From the NCBI GenBank assembly GCA_964402325.1, contig CAYOBI010000006.1, positions 5,229 through 69,228 on the forward strand: DNA of 64,000 nucleotides, written 5' to 3'. The notes under the pieces are model-generated. The model was given only the letters and a program-made list of their open reading frames with translations. It was not told the DNA's origin and did no database searches. Numbering within the stretch: position 1 is the stretch's first letter; each line of letters opens with the position of its first letter. Positions 1 to 9,636 of the stretch are shown here, in pieces. Made by a program: the position numbers and the translations under genes. Origin of the DNA: Raineyella sp964402325. Its GTDB lineage: Bacteria > Actinomycetota > Actinomycetes > Propionibacteriales > Propionibacteriaceae.

Positions 1-1
1 G

Positions 2-1873
<1,872 letters not shown>

Positions 1874-1874
1874 C

Positions 1875-2738
1875 GTGGCGCCGTACGTGTACCGGGCACG
1901 GGTGCGGTGGGCCGATCAGGACCCGCAGGGCCACGTCAACAACGTCGCCTATCTGGACTACATGCAGGAGGCCCGGGTCGACTGGATCCTCAGCGGTCCG
2001 CAGGCCCACATGCTCAGCGAGGGCGTCCTGGTCGTCTCCCATCACATCGAGTACCTGGCCCAGTCGCTGTTCTGCCCCGACCCGATCATCATCCGGCTGT
2101 GGGTGACCGACCTCGGCGGCGCCCGGTTCGGCGTGGCGTACGACATCTTCCAGGGCGAGACGCACGTCGCCCGGGCCAAGACGATGCTGGCGACGTACGA
2201 CGTCGAGGGGCACCGGCTGCGCCGGCTGGTGGCCGAGGAACGGGCCTGGCTGGAGGGCTTCCTCGGGGCGCCGATGGACTTCCGGCCGCTGCCGCGGCCC
2301 GCGGTCGAGTGGGTGTCGGGCTTCGGCTACGAGCACCCGCTGCGGGTGCGCTGGTCCGAGCTCGACCCGTACGACCACGTCAACAACGTCAGCTACCTGA
2401 CGTACCTGCAGGAGTCCACCATCGCGATGATGGAGGAACCGCGCCGCGACCTGCCGTGGGGACACCCCGGCGACCCGCACACCTGGGTGGTCGCCGCCCA
2501 GGACATGACCTACCGGGCGCCGATGCTCTACCAGATCGAGCCCTACCTGGCCGAGGTCGTGGTGCTGCGCGTCGGGTCCACCTCGGTCACCTTCGAGATG
2601 AGGATCCACGACCCGCACGTGGACGTCACGTACGCGGTCGGCCACCTCGTCCTGGTGCACGCCGACCCGCACGGCACGCCGGTGCCGCTGCCGGACATCC
2701 TGCGGCAACGACTGCGTCCGCTGACCCTGACCGCCTGA
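1875..2738 (+). CDS. Double-hotdog acyl-CoA thioesterase-like protein (first copy)
   Basis: The 287-residue protein contains two 4HBT/hotdog units in one chain. The first carries WADQDPQGHVNN at residues 12-23, and the second has WSELDPYDHVNN starting about residue 158. The D-x-x-x-HVNN pattern is that of YbgC/FadM-type acyl-CoA thioesterases, with the Asp as likely catalytic residue. It starts with GTG one base after the stop of the acyl-CoA synthetase gene, so translation is probably coupled. A close paralogue follows directly. Thioesterase activity is inferred from the family; the substrate is unknown. Confidence 0.8.
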   Translation: MAPYVYRARVRWADQDPQGHVNNVAYLDYMQEARVDWILSGPQAHMLSEGVLVVSHHIEYLAQSLFCPDPIIIRLWVTDLGGARFGVAYDIFQGETHVARAKTMLATYDVEGHRLRRLVAEERAWLEGFLGAPMDFRPLPRPAVEWVSGFGYEHPLRVRWSELDPYDHVNNVSYLTYLQESTIAMMEEPRRDLPWGHPGDPHTWVVAAQDMTYRAPMLYQIEPYLAEVVVLRVGSTSVTFEMRIHDPHVDVTYAVGHLVLVHADPHGTPVPLPDILRQRLRPLTLTA

Positions 2739-2749
2739 CCGGGGCAGCG

Positions 2750-3625
2750 GTGACCCAGTACATCTACCAGGCCCGCGTCCGCTGGGCCGACCAGGACGCC
2801 CAGAAGCACGTCAACAACGTCGTCTACGTCGACTACCTCCAGGAGGCCCGGGTCGACTGGATCCTCGACGGGCCGCACCCGGAGCTGCTCAACCACGGCA
2901 TCACCGTGGTCGCCCAGCACGTCGAGTACCTCTCCCCGGCGTACTTCGGCGGCGACGGCATCATCATCCGGCTGTGGGTCTGCCGGGTCGGCGGGGCGCG
3001 GTTCACCGTGGCGTACGAGATCAGCCAGGGTGACACCCTGGTGGCCCGGGCGACCACCGACTGCGCGCCGTTCGACGTCGCGGCGCACCGGGTCCGCCGG
3101 CTCACCGAGGAGGAGCGGGCCTGGCTGGACGACTGGTCCGGGCCTTGGATCCGCTTCCGTGACCTGCCACAGGTGCCGTGGCGGGCGGGGTCCGGCTTCG
3201 AGTACCCGGTGCGGGTCCGCTGGTCGGAGGTCGACGCCTTCGGCCACATCAACAACGTCGCCATCCTCACCTTCCTGCAGGAGGCCAGGATCGCCGCCCT
3301 CGAGGAGGCCCGCAGCGCTGAGGGGTGGGGGCGGCCCGGGGCGGACGTGAGCTGGCTGGTCGCGGCCCAGCAGATCGAGTACCGCACCGAGATGCACTAC
3401 CGGATCGACCCGTACCTGGCCGAGCTCGTGGTGCTGCACGTCGGCTCCTCGTCGATGAGCCTCGAGGTGCACATCCGTGACCCGCACCCGGACGTGCTGC
3501 ACGCGGTCGGCCGGGTGGTGCTGGTCTGCGCCGACGGGCAGGGCCGGCCGCGGCCGATCTCGGACGCCGTCCGGGCCGCGCTGCGCCCGATCACGGTGGC
3601 CCCCAGCGGACCGTATCGACACTGA
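2750..3625 (+). CDS. Double-hotdog acyl-CoA thioesterase-like protein (second copy)
   Basis: This 291-residue protein is a tandem paralogue of the preceding one. It has the same opening (tyrosine-rich QYIYQARVRWADQD, then HVNN) and a second hotdog unit with WSEVDAFGHINN in its C-terminal half. The GTG at 2750 is chosen because it aligns with the N-terminus of the first copy and lies 11 bases after its stop. Both domains keep the Asp and His-(V/I)-Asn-Asn residues, so neither looks dead. It is the last gene of the three-gene run; the alpha-glucosidase gene converges on it 18 bases downstream. The function is inferred from family membership. Confidence 0.8.
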   Translation: MTQYIYQARVRWADQDAQKHVNNVVYVDYLQEARVDWILDGPHPELLNHGITVVAQHVEYLSPAYFGGDGIIIRLWVCRVGGARFTVAYEISQGDTLVARATTDCAPFDVAAHRVRRLTEEERAWLDDWSGPWIRFRDLPQVPWRAGSGFEYPVRVRWSEVDAFGHINNVAILTFLQEARIAALEEARSAEGWGRPGADVSWLVAAQQIEYRTEMHYRIDPYLAELVVLHVGSSSMSLEVHIRDPHPDVLHAVGRVVLVCADGQGRPRPISDAVRAALRPITVAPSGPYRH

Positions 3626-3643
3626 GCCACCGGCCCGTGGGGG

Positions 3644-5389
3644 TCAGCGGGTGAACCAGACCGCCCGGTCCGGGCCGAGGGCGTGCACCGCCCGGTCGCC
3701 GGCGTCGCCACCGGTGGACGGCCCGGAGGCCAGCAGTATCCTCGCCCCGGCCGGCAGCGTCACCGGCTCCGCACCGAAGTTGACCCAGCAGGAGAAGCCC
3801 GGCTCGCGGTCGAAGGCGAGCACCCCGTCCGGGACGTCCTCGGCCCAGTGCAGGGTGCCGGCGCCCAGCGCCGGGTGCGCGTGACGGATCGCCAGCGCCC
3901 GCCGGTAGAGGGTGAGGAACGACCCGGGGTCGGTGGCCTGCGCCGCGACCGTACGCTCCGCCCAGTCGGGTTGCGGCAGCCAGGGCGCGGCCGTCGCGTC
4001 GGCCGGGCTGAACCCGTACGGCGGCCGGTCCCCGGACCAGGGCAGCGGCACCCGGCAACCGTCGCGGCCCTTCTCGGTGTGCCCGGAGCGCGTCCAGATC
4101 GGGTCCTGCAGCACCTCCACCGGCAGGTCCACCTCCTCCAGCCCCAGCTCCTCGCCCTGGTAGACGTACGCCCCGCCGGGCAGCGCCAGCTCGAGCAGCG
4201 CCGCGGCGCGGGCCCGGCGCCGGCCCAGGTCGAGGTCCTCGTCGGTCGCCGGAGCCTCGGCGGCCAGCAGGGCCAAGCCCGACCCGGCGGTGAACGGGGC
4301 GCCGGTGGGGGTCCGGCCGTAGCGGGACGCCACCCGGGTGTTGTCGTGGTTGCCGAGCACCCACGTCGACGGTGCTCCCACCGCGCCGTAGCCGGCCAGG
4401 GTCGCCTCGATCATCGCCCGCTGCGAGGCGTACGACCACTCGGTCAGCAGCGCGTCGAAGTTGAAGGTCATGTGCAGCCGGCCCTCGGTGGTGTACGCCG
4501 CCAGCCGGTGGATCGGGCCGAGGTAGGCCTCGGAGATGAACACCCGCGGCCCCTGCGGGGTGTCGGCGTACTCGTCCGCGACGGCCCGCCAGCGACGGTG
4601 GATCGCCTCCAGCTCCGGACGGTCGAAGTACGGGTGGCCCGGGTACTTCCCGTCCCCGTAGCCGCCGTCGGCGGCGTCGGGCGGCAGGTCGGGAAGGGTC
4701 ATGTCCTTGGCGCAGGAGTCGGCGACGTCGATCCGGAAGCCGTCCACGCCGCGGTCGAACCAGAACCGCAGCACCTCGTCGAACAGGTCGGCCACCGCGG
4801 GGTGGGTCCAGTTCCAGTCCGGCTGCTCGGGGGTGAACAGGTGCAGGTACCACTGCTCAGGGACCCCGCCCGGCCCCACCACCCGTTCCCAGGCCGGGCC
4901 GCCGAAGTGCGCCGGCCAGTTGTTCGGCGGCTCGTCGCCGTCGGGCCCGCGGCCGTCGCGAAAGATGAACAGTTCCCGTTCGGCCGAGCCCGGTCCGGCC
5001 GCGAGGGCGGCGCGGAACAGCGGGTGCTCGATCGAGCAGTGGTTGGGGACCAGGTCGATGATGATCCGCAGGCCGCGGGCGTGCGCCCGGGCGACCACTT
5101 CGTCGGCGTCGGCCAGCGCCCCGTAGCGCGGGTCGATGTCGCAGTAGTCCGCTACGTCGTAGCCGCCGTCGTACAGCGGCGACGGGTACCACGGGGAGAT
5201 CCACAGCGCGTCCACGCCGAGGCTGACCAGGTGGTCGAGCCGGGCCAGCAGGCCGGCCAGGTCGCCCTGGCCGTCGCCGTCCCCGTCCGCGAACGAGCGG
5301 GGATAGACCTGGTAGACGACGGCGCCGCGCCACCAGTCGGGGTCGGCGGTGTCGGGGCGGTCGGAGGTCTGCGCAGGGAGCTCGGTCAC
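3644..5389 (-). CDS. GH13 alpha-glucosidase / oligo-1,6-glucosidase-type
   Basis: This is a 581-residue cytoplasmic glycoside hydrolase family 13 enzyme. The conserved regions are in order: VVYQVYPRSF near 24-33, DLVPNH at 112-117, GFRIDVAD with the predicted nucleophile Asp221, FISEAYL with the acid/base Glu287, and LGNHDNTR with the transition-state Asp349. There is no signal peptide. The family hydrolyses alpha-1,4 or alpha-1,6 glucosidic bonds of short oligosaccharides, or isomerises disaccharides; which of these applies is not visible. The only same-strand neighbour is the globin gene upstream, and no sugar transporter is adjacent. Confidence 0.85.
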   Translation of the reverse strand: MTELPAQTSDRPDTADPDWWRGAVVYQVYPRSFADGDGDGQGDLAGLLARLDHLVSLGVDALWISPWYPSPLYDGGYDVADYCDIDPRYGALADADEVVARAHARGLRIIIDLVPNHCSIEHPLFRAALAAGPGSAERELFIFRDGRGPDGDEPPNNWPAHFGGPAWERVVGPGGVPEQWYLHLFTPEQPDWNWTHPAVADLFDEVLRFWFDRGVDGFRIDVADSCAKDMTLPDLPPDAADGGYGDGKYPGHPYFDRPELEAIHRRWRAVADEYADTPQGPRVFISEAYLGPIHRLAAYTTEGRLHMTFNFDALLTEWSYASQRAMIEATLAGYGAVGAPSTWVLGNHDNTRVASRYGRTPTGAPFTAGSGLALLAAEAPATDEDLDLGRRRARAAALLELALPGGAYVYQGEELGLEEVDLPVEVLQDPIWTRSGHTEKGRDGCRVPLPWSGDRPPYGFSPADATAAPWLPQPDWAERTVAAQATDPGSFLTLYRRALAIRHAHPALGAGTLHWAEDVPDGVLAFDREPGFSCWVNFGAEPVTLPAGARILLASGPSTGGDAGDRAVHALGPDRAVWFTR

Positions 5390-5438
5390 GGTCCGAGCCT
5401 AGTGCGGCCGGTCGGCAGCGGCCCGGCCGCCCCGGCGC

Positions 5439-5888
5439 TCAGAGCAGGGTGCGTCCCGGCGGCGGGGTCATGTCCTCGCCCTCGAACGCGTTGATCATCG
5501 AGTCGGCGGCGCGGACCAGGTAGTTCCACAGCTCGTCGCGGGACGCTGTGTCCATCTCGACCGACCCGACCGCCTCATGCATGCACTCCAGCCAGTTGTC
5601 CCGTTGCGTCGGGGTCACCTTGAAGGGGGTGTGCCGCATCCGCAGCCGCGGGTGCCCGCGCTGCTCGGAGTAGGTGCCGGGGCCGCCCCAGTACTGCTCG
5701 AGGAACATCCGCAGCCGGTCCTCGGCCGGGCCGAGGTCCTCCTCCGGGTACAGCGCGTGCAGGTCCGGGGTCTTCTGCACGTTCAGGTAGAACCGGTGCA
5801 CGATCGCCCGGAAGGTCTCCGCCCCGCCCATCCGCTCGTACGGCGTGCGCTGGTCGGTGGCGTCGGGGCCGGTGGGGTTCTCGCTCAT
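5439..5888 (-). CDS. Group II truncated haemoglobin (trHbO-like)
   Basis: This 149-residue protein has a truncated globin core. YERMGG starts helix A/B, RFY holds the likely B10 tyrosine, HPRLRMRHTPF contains the proximal F8 histidine, and RDNWLECM contains the G8 tryptophan typical of group II. Such proteins bind O2 or detoxify NO and peroxide. The ATG at 5888 is preferred because an AAAGGA ribosome site lies just upstream and its N-terminus fits the family; an open reading frame continues to 6077 but overlaps pyrC. It sits 44 bases after pyrC on the same strand, so it may be read through from the pyrimidine operon. Confidence 0.88.
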   Translation of the reverse strand: MSENPTGPDATDQRTPYERMGGAETFRAIVHRFYLNVQKTPDLHALYPEEDLGPAEDRLRMFLEQYWGGPGTYSEQRGHPRLRMRHTPFKVTPTQRDNWLECMHEAVGSVEMDTASRDELWNYLVRAADSMINAFEGEDMTPPPGRTLL

Positions 5889-5932
5889 GTCAGTCCTTTC
5901 GGGATGGGCGTGCGGGCGGAGCAGGGACTCGG

Positions 5933-7231
5933 TCAGCGCCGGTAGGTGACGTGGCCGTGGCACACCGTCAGGCGCACCGGGTCGGGCAGGTCGCGGCCGG
6001 CGTACGGGTTGTTCCGCGACAGGGACGCGGTGTCGGCCGGGTCGACCTCGTGGCGCGCCGTGGGGTCGAGCAGACACAGGTTCGCCGGCTCGCCCGGGGT
6101 GACGGGCCGGCCCTGGTCGGTCAGGCCGAGCAGCGCCGCCGGGGCGTACGACATCCGGTCTGCCACGCCGGCCCAGTCGAGCAGCCCGGGCCGGACCAGC
6201 GTGTCGATCACCACGGCGAGCGACTGCTCGAGGCCGACCATGCCGGGCCGGGCGTCGACGAAGGCGTGGTCCTTGTCCTGTGCGGCGTGCGGTGCGTGGT
6301 CGGTGCCGATCATGTCGACCGTGCCGTCGGCGACCGCGGCCCGCAGCGCCTCGACGTGCTCGGCGGTGCGCAGCGGCGGGTTCACCTTGAAGGTGGTGTC
6401 GTAGCCGGCCAGCAGGTCGGTGGTGAGCAGCAGGTGGTGCGGGGTCGCCTCCGCGGTCACCCGGACGCCACGGGCCTTGGCGGCCCGGATGATGTCCAGT
6501 GACTCCTTCGCCGACACGTGGCAGACGTGGTAGCGGGCGCCGGTCAGCGCGGCGAGTTCCACGTCGCGGGCGACGATCGTCGACTCGGCCGCCGGCGGCC
6601 AGCCGCCGAGCCCGAGCTTGCCGGACAGCTCACCCTCGTGGCAGCAGGCGTCCGGGCCGGCGAGCCGCGGGTCCTGGGCGTGCTGGGCGAGCACCCCGTC
6701 GAAGGTGCGGACGTACTCGAAGGCGCGGCGCATCACCTGGGCGTCGGCGACGCACCGGCCGTCGTCGGAGAAGCAGTCGGTCCCGGTGGCCCGGTGGATC
6801 AGCCCGAGCTCGGCGAGCTGCTCCCCGGCCAGGCCCTTGGTGATCGCGCCGCACGGGACGACGACGCAGGCGCCCTGGTCGGCCGCGATGGTGGCGACCT
6901 CCCGGGCGATCTCGGCGGTGTCGGTGACCGGGGTGGTGTTCGCCATCGCCTGGACCGCGGTGAAGCCGCCACGGGCGGCGGCCGCGGTGCCGGTGCGGAT
7001 CGTCTCGGCGTCCTCGCGGCCGGGCTCGCGCAGGTGTACGTGCGGGTCGACCAGGCCGGGCAGCGCGACGAGTCCGGTGGCGTCGATCCGTTCGACGTCG
7101 GCCGGGGCGGTCGTGGGGTCCCCGAAGACCGGGCCGTCCACGTACACGTCACCGGTCGAGCCGTCCGGGAGGGTGACGCCGGTGAGCAGCAGCCGCGTCG
7201 GGGCGCCGGCACTGAGCGGGGTGACGGTCAT
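5933..7231 (-). CDS. pyrC: Dihydroorotase
   Basis: This 432-residue class I dihydroorotase catalyses reversible cyclisation of N-carbamoyl-aspartate to dihydroorotate, the third step of pyrimidine synthesis. The zinc-binding DPHVHLREPG motif is near residue 61, and the GTDHAPH motif carrying the catalytic aspartate is in the C-terminal half. The full-length amidohydrolase TIM barrel is present. The start codon overlaps the pyrB stop by four bases (ATGA), so translation is coupled. It is the last gene of pyrR-pyrB-pyrC; carAB, pyrD, pyrF and pyrE are not in this window. Confidence 0.95.
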   Translation of the reverse strand: MTVTPLSAGAPTRLLLTGVTLPDGSTGDVYVDGPVFGDPTTAPADVERIDATGLVALPGLVDPHVHLREPGREDAETIRTGTAAAARGGFTAVQAMANTTPVTDTAEIAREVATIAADQGACVVVPCGAITKGLAGEQLAELGLIHRATGTDCFSDDGRCVADAQVMRRAFEYVRTFDGVLAQHAQDPRLAGPDACCHEGELSGKLGLGGWPPAAESTIVARDVELAALTGARYHVCHVSAKESLDIIRAAKARGVRVTAEATPHHLLLTTDLLAGYDTTFKVNPPLRTAEHVEALRAAVADGTVDMIGTDHAPHAAQDKDHAFVDARPGMVGLEQSLAVVIDTLVRPGLLDWAGVADRMSYAPAALLGLTDQGRPVTPGEPANLCLLDPTARHEVDPADTASLSRNNPYAGRDLPDPVRLTVCHGHVTYRR

Positions 7232-8229
7232 GCGGTGGGTCCTTTCCTGTCGGCCGGTTCCGCCGACGTGGTCGTCGGGCCCAGTGGGGGAGTGGCGCCC
7301 CCGCCGAGCAGGTGATAGAGCACGCTCATCCGGACCGCGACCCCGGCGGCGACCTGGTCGAGCACCCGGGAGGAGGCGGCGTCCGCCGCGTCGGGGGAGA
7401 TCTCCAGGCCCCGGTTCATCGGGCCGGGATGGAAGACGGCTGCGTCGGGACGCAGCGTCGCCAGCCGGTCGCGGGTCAGCCCGTAGCCGACGGTGTACTC
7501 GCGGGCGGTGGGGAAGTAGCCGCCGTGCATCCGCTCCTTCTGCACCCGCAGCATCATCGCGACGTCGGCCTCGGCGAGCGCGGCGTCGAGGTCGCCGGTC
7601 GCCTCGCAGGGCCAGCTGCCGACGCCGGACGGCATCAGGGTCGGCGGGGCGACGAGCACCACCCGGGCGCCCAGGGTGCGCAGCAGCAGGACGTTGGACC
7701 GGGCCACCCGGGAGTGGGTGACGTCACCGATGATCGCGACCGTACGGCCCGACCAGTCGGCCTCGGGATCACCGGTCACCGCGCGGAAGTGCCGGCGCAT
7801 GGTGAAGGCGTCGAGCAGTGCCTGGGTGGGGTGCTCGTGGGTGCCGTCGCCGGCGTTGACGACCGAGGCGTGCGTCCACCGCGCCGCCTGTGCGGGGGCG
7901 CCGGAGGCCATGTGGCGGATCACCAGGGCGTCCACGCCCATCGCGGTCAGGGTCTGGACGGTGTCGCGCAGCGACTCGCCCTTGGACACCGAGGAGCCCT
8001 TGGCGGAGACGTTGATGACATCGGCGGACAGCCATTTGCCGGCGATCTCGAACGACGACCGGGTGCGGGTGGAGTCCTCGAAGAACAGGTTGACCACGGT
8101 GCGGCCGCGCAGCACCGGCAACTTCTTGACCTCGCGGGTCTGCACCTCGCTCATCTCCTCGGCGAGGTCGATGATCGAGAGGGCCTCCTCGCGGCTGAGG
8201 TCGGCGGCCGACAGCAGGTGGTGCATCAC
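7228..8229 (-). CDS. pyrB: Aspartate carbamoyltransferase catalytic chain
   Basis: This 333-residue enzyme condenses carbamoyl phosphate with aspartate, the committed step of pyrimidine synthesis. The carbamoyl-phosphate loop EDSTRTRSSFE is near residue 51-61, the HPTQALLD motif near 137, and the aspartate-binding GPMNRGLEI near 270. No regulatory chain gene (pyrI) is adjacent, as is usual in Actinobacteria. It overlaps pyrR upstream and pyrC downstream by four bases each. The first codons (MHHLLSAADLS) match the family N-terminus, and the second ATG of the opening MM would serve equally. Confidence 0.95.
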   Translation of the reverse strand: MMHHLLSAADLSREEALSIIDLAEEMSEVQTREVKKLPVLRGRTVVNLFFEDSTRTRSSFEIAGKWLSADVINVSAKGSSVSKGESLRDTVQTLTAMGVDALVIRHMASGAPAQAARWTHASVVNAGDGTHEHPTQALLDAFTMRRHFRAVTGDPEADWSGRTVAIIGDVTHSRVARSNVLLLRTLGARVVLVAPPTLMPSGVGSWPCEATGDLDAALAEADVAMMLRVQKERMHGGYFPTAREYTVGYGLTRDRLATLRPDAAVFHPGPMNRGLEISPDAADAASSRVLDQVAAGVAVRMSVLYHLLGGGATPPLGPTTTSAEPADRKGPTA

Positions 8230-8810
8230 GACTCCCGTTCCGGACGCGAGATGGTGACCCGGGAGACCCCGTCGGACTCCTCGAGCTGGACCCGGACCTT
8301 CTCCTGGGCCGCGGTGGGGAGCTCCTTGCCGACCACATCGGCGCGGATCGGCAGTTCGCGGTGGCCGCGGTCGACCAGCACCGCGAGGCGGACCGCCCTC
8401 GGCCGGCCGATGTCCTTCAGGGCTTCCAGCGCGGCGGAGACGGTACGCCCGGAGCAGAGCACGTCGTCGACGAGCACCACCACGGCGTCGTCGATCGGGC
8501 CGGGCATCCGGGTCGGGCCGACCGCCCGGGTGGGCTGGCGGCGCAGGTCGTCACGGTAGAAGGTGACGTCGAGCTCGCCGACCGGCACCACGTGCCCCTC
8601 GATCTCCTCCATCGCTGCGGCCAGCCGCTGGCCGAGCGGGACACCCCGGGTGGGGATGCCCACCACCATCAGGCGCGGGGCGTCGTGGTCGTTCTCGAGC
8701 ACCTGGTGAGCCATCCGGATGACGGCCCGGGAGATCTCGTCCGCGTCCATCACCACCCGGGGGGCGGTCTCCGTACGTTCCTCCGCAGCCACCGGCTCCT
8801 CCGTCCCCAC
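8226..8810 (-). CDS. pyrR: PyrR bifunctional pyr operon regulator / uracil phosphoribosyltransferase
   Basis: This 194-residue protein is a type I phosphoribosyltransferase. The PRPP loop VVVLVDDVLCSGRT lies at about residues 110-123, and IPTRGVPLGQ is near 50. PyrR binds UMP/UTP and pyr mRNA to lower pyrimidine gene expression, and can also make UMP from uracil. It leads the pyrR-pyrB-pyrC operon. The GTG start at 8810 lies inside an inverted repeat (8808-8823) whose loop contains the likely ribosome site, so its own translation may be controlled by RNA folding. The N-terminal 15 residues are acidic and probably disordered, and a shorter start at about residue 21 is possible. Confidence 0.92.
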   Translation of the reverse strand: MGTEEPVAAEERTETAPRVVMDADEISRAVIRMAHQVLENDHDAPRLMVVGIPTRGVPLGQRLAAAMEEIEGHVVPVGELDVTFYRDDLRRQPTRAVGPTRMPGPIDDAVVVLVDDVLCSGRTVSAALEALKDIGRPRAVRLAVLVDRGHRELPIRADVVGKELPTAAQEKVRVQLEESDGVSRVTISRPERES

Positions 8811-8823
8811 CCGACCTCGGGTG
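8808..8823 (-). promoter_or_regulatory. Inverted repeat over the pyrR start codon
   Basis: On the reverse strand the sequence CACCCGAGGTCGGGTG forms a perfect CACCCG/CGGGTG stem with the loop AGGT. The last three bases are the GTG start codon of pyrR, and the loop holds the only purine-rich match to a ribosome site. Folding would therefore hide both. This is suggestive of translational control, as known for PyrR in mycobacteria, but the loop does not visibly match the Bacillus PyrR-binding consensus. Confidence 0.45.
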
Positions 8824-8890
8824 TCATCGTCATGTGCGCCCCGCCGGGCGCCGATCTGCCTCGACTCTCCCGCGGGACTGCGGACTGCAG

Positions 8891-8903
8891 TACGCTAGGT
8901 TAC
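8891..8903 (+). promoter_or_regulatory. Leaderless promoter with a -10 box readable on both strands
   Basis: TACGCT at 8891-8896 lies exactly 7 nt before the GTG of the downstream gene, the geometry of a leaderless actinobacterial promoter. Read on the opposite strand, TAGCGT (8892-8897) could serve as the -10 box for pyrR, leaving a leader of roughly 75 nt. No clear -35 box is seen for either. Confidence 0.5.
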
Positions 8904-9212
8904 GTGAGTGAGCTCCTGAGTGTGATCGCACCCCAGATGGCCGGACTCTTTCCGCTGGACACTCTGCCCGGTTGGCCCGCGGCACCCGAGGTGCCCCTCG
9001 TGCACGAGCTGCTCTGGATCCTCTTCCTGCCGGTCGCCGTCCTGGTCGTGATCGTCGTGATCGGCCTGGCGTTGATGATCGGCAAGGAGGACCGATCGCT
9101 CCACCCGCCGACCGAGCCGCTGATGGTGGGCGGCTCCGGCCGCGAGACCCCCGCGGTGACCAGCGGCTCCGACACCGAGGAAGGCACGGGCGGCAGCCAT
9201 GCTCGTTGGTGA
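8904..9212 (+). CDS. Small single-pass membrane protein of unknown function
   Basis: This 102-residue protein has one strongly hydrophobic segment at about residues 38-60 (LLWILFLPVAVLVVIVVIGL and onward), followed by a hydrophilic tail with LMIGKEDRS and a Gly/Ser/Thr-rich end. The GTG at 8904 is chosen because it lies 7 nt after a TACGCT -10 box; an internal ATG at 8938 is the alternative. It overlaps the next gene by 14 bases, so the two are probably made together. I do not recognise the family. Its placement between pyrR and a DUF5130-like gene suggests a conserved actinobacterial pair. Confidence 0.6.
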   Translation: MSELLSVIAPQMAGLFPLDTLPGWPAAPEVPLVHELLWILFLPVAVLVVIVVIGLALMIGKEDRSLHPPTEPLMVGGSGRETPAVTSGSDTEEGTGGSHARW

Positions 9213-9603
9213 TCGACTCTCGCCCGGCGACGTCAACCGGGTCGCCTGGGCGGCCCGCCGGGCCGAGGAGGCCTGTGGTCACCCCTTCGTCGCCTACATC
9301 GCCGAGCCCGGGGCGCAGGGGCCGGTCGAGCAGCGGGCGCACGCCCTGCACGCGACCCTCCCGGACCGCGACGAGACCGTCCTGGTGTACGTCGACCCGC
9401 AGCACCACGAGGTCTCCGTGGTGACCGGGGCCCGCGCCGCCCGCACCCTGTCGGACGCCACCTGTGCGCTCGCCACCGCCGGCATGGTGTCCAGCTTCGC
9501 CGCCGGTGACCTGACCGGAGGGATCGTCGGGGGCCTCGCCCAGCTCGGGCAGGCGGCCCGGGCCCAGTCCAACGAGCACCTGCGCCCCGCGATCGACCGC
9601 TGA
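9199..9603 (+). CDS. DUF5130-like protein
   Basis: This 134-residue protein has an alpha/beta pattern (SPGDVNRVAWAARRAEEACGHPFVAYI, then VLVYVDPQHHEVSVVTG) that resembles the TPM-like fold of DUF5130 actinobacterial proteins. A Gly-rich near-terminal helix (AAGDLTGGIVGGLAQLG) follows. It overlaps the membrane protein gene upstream by 14 bases in another frame and is followed by the convergent NIF3 gene 33 bases later. The biochemical role is unknown. Family assignment is from memory of sequence features and is moderately sure. Confidence 0.6.
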   Translation: MLVGDRLSPGDVNRVAWAARRAEEACGHPFVAYIAEPGAQGPVEQRAHALHATLPDRDETVLVYVDPQHHEVSVVTGARAARTLSDATCALATAGMVSSFAAGDLTGGIVGGLAQLGQAARAQSNEHLRPAIDR

Positions 9604-9636
9604 GCTCGGTCCCTGCCGAGCCCGGCCGTGCGGGGC

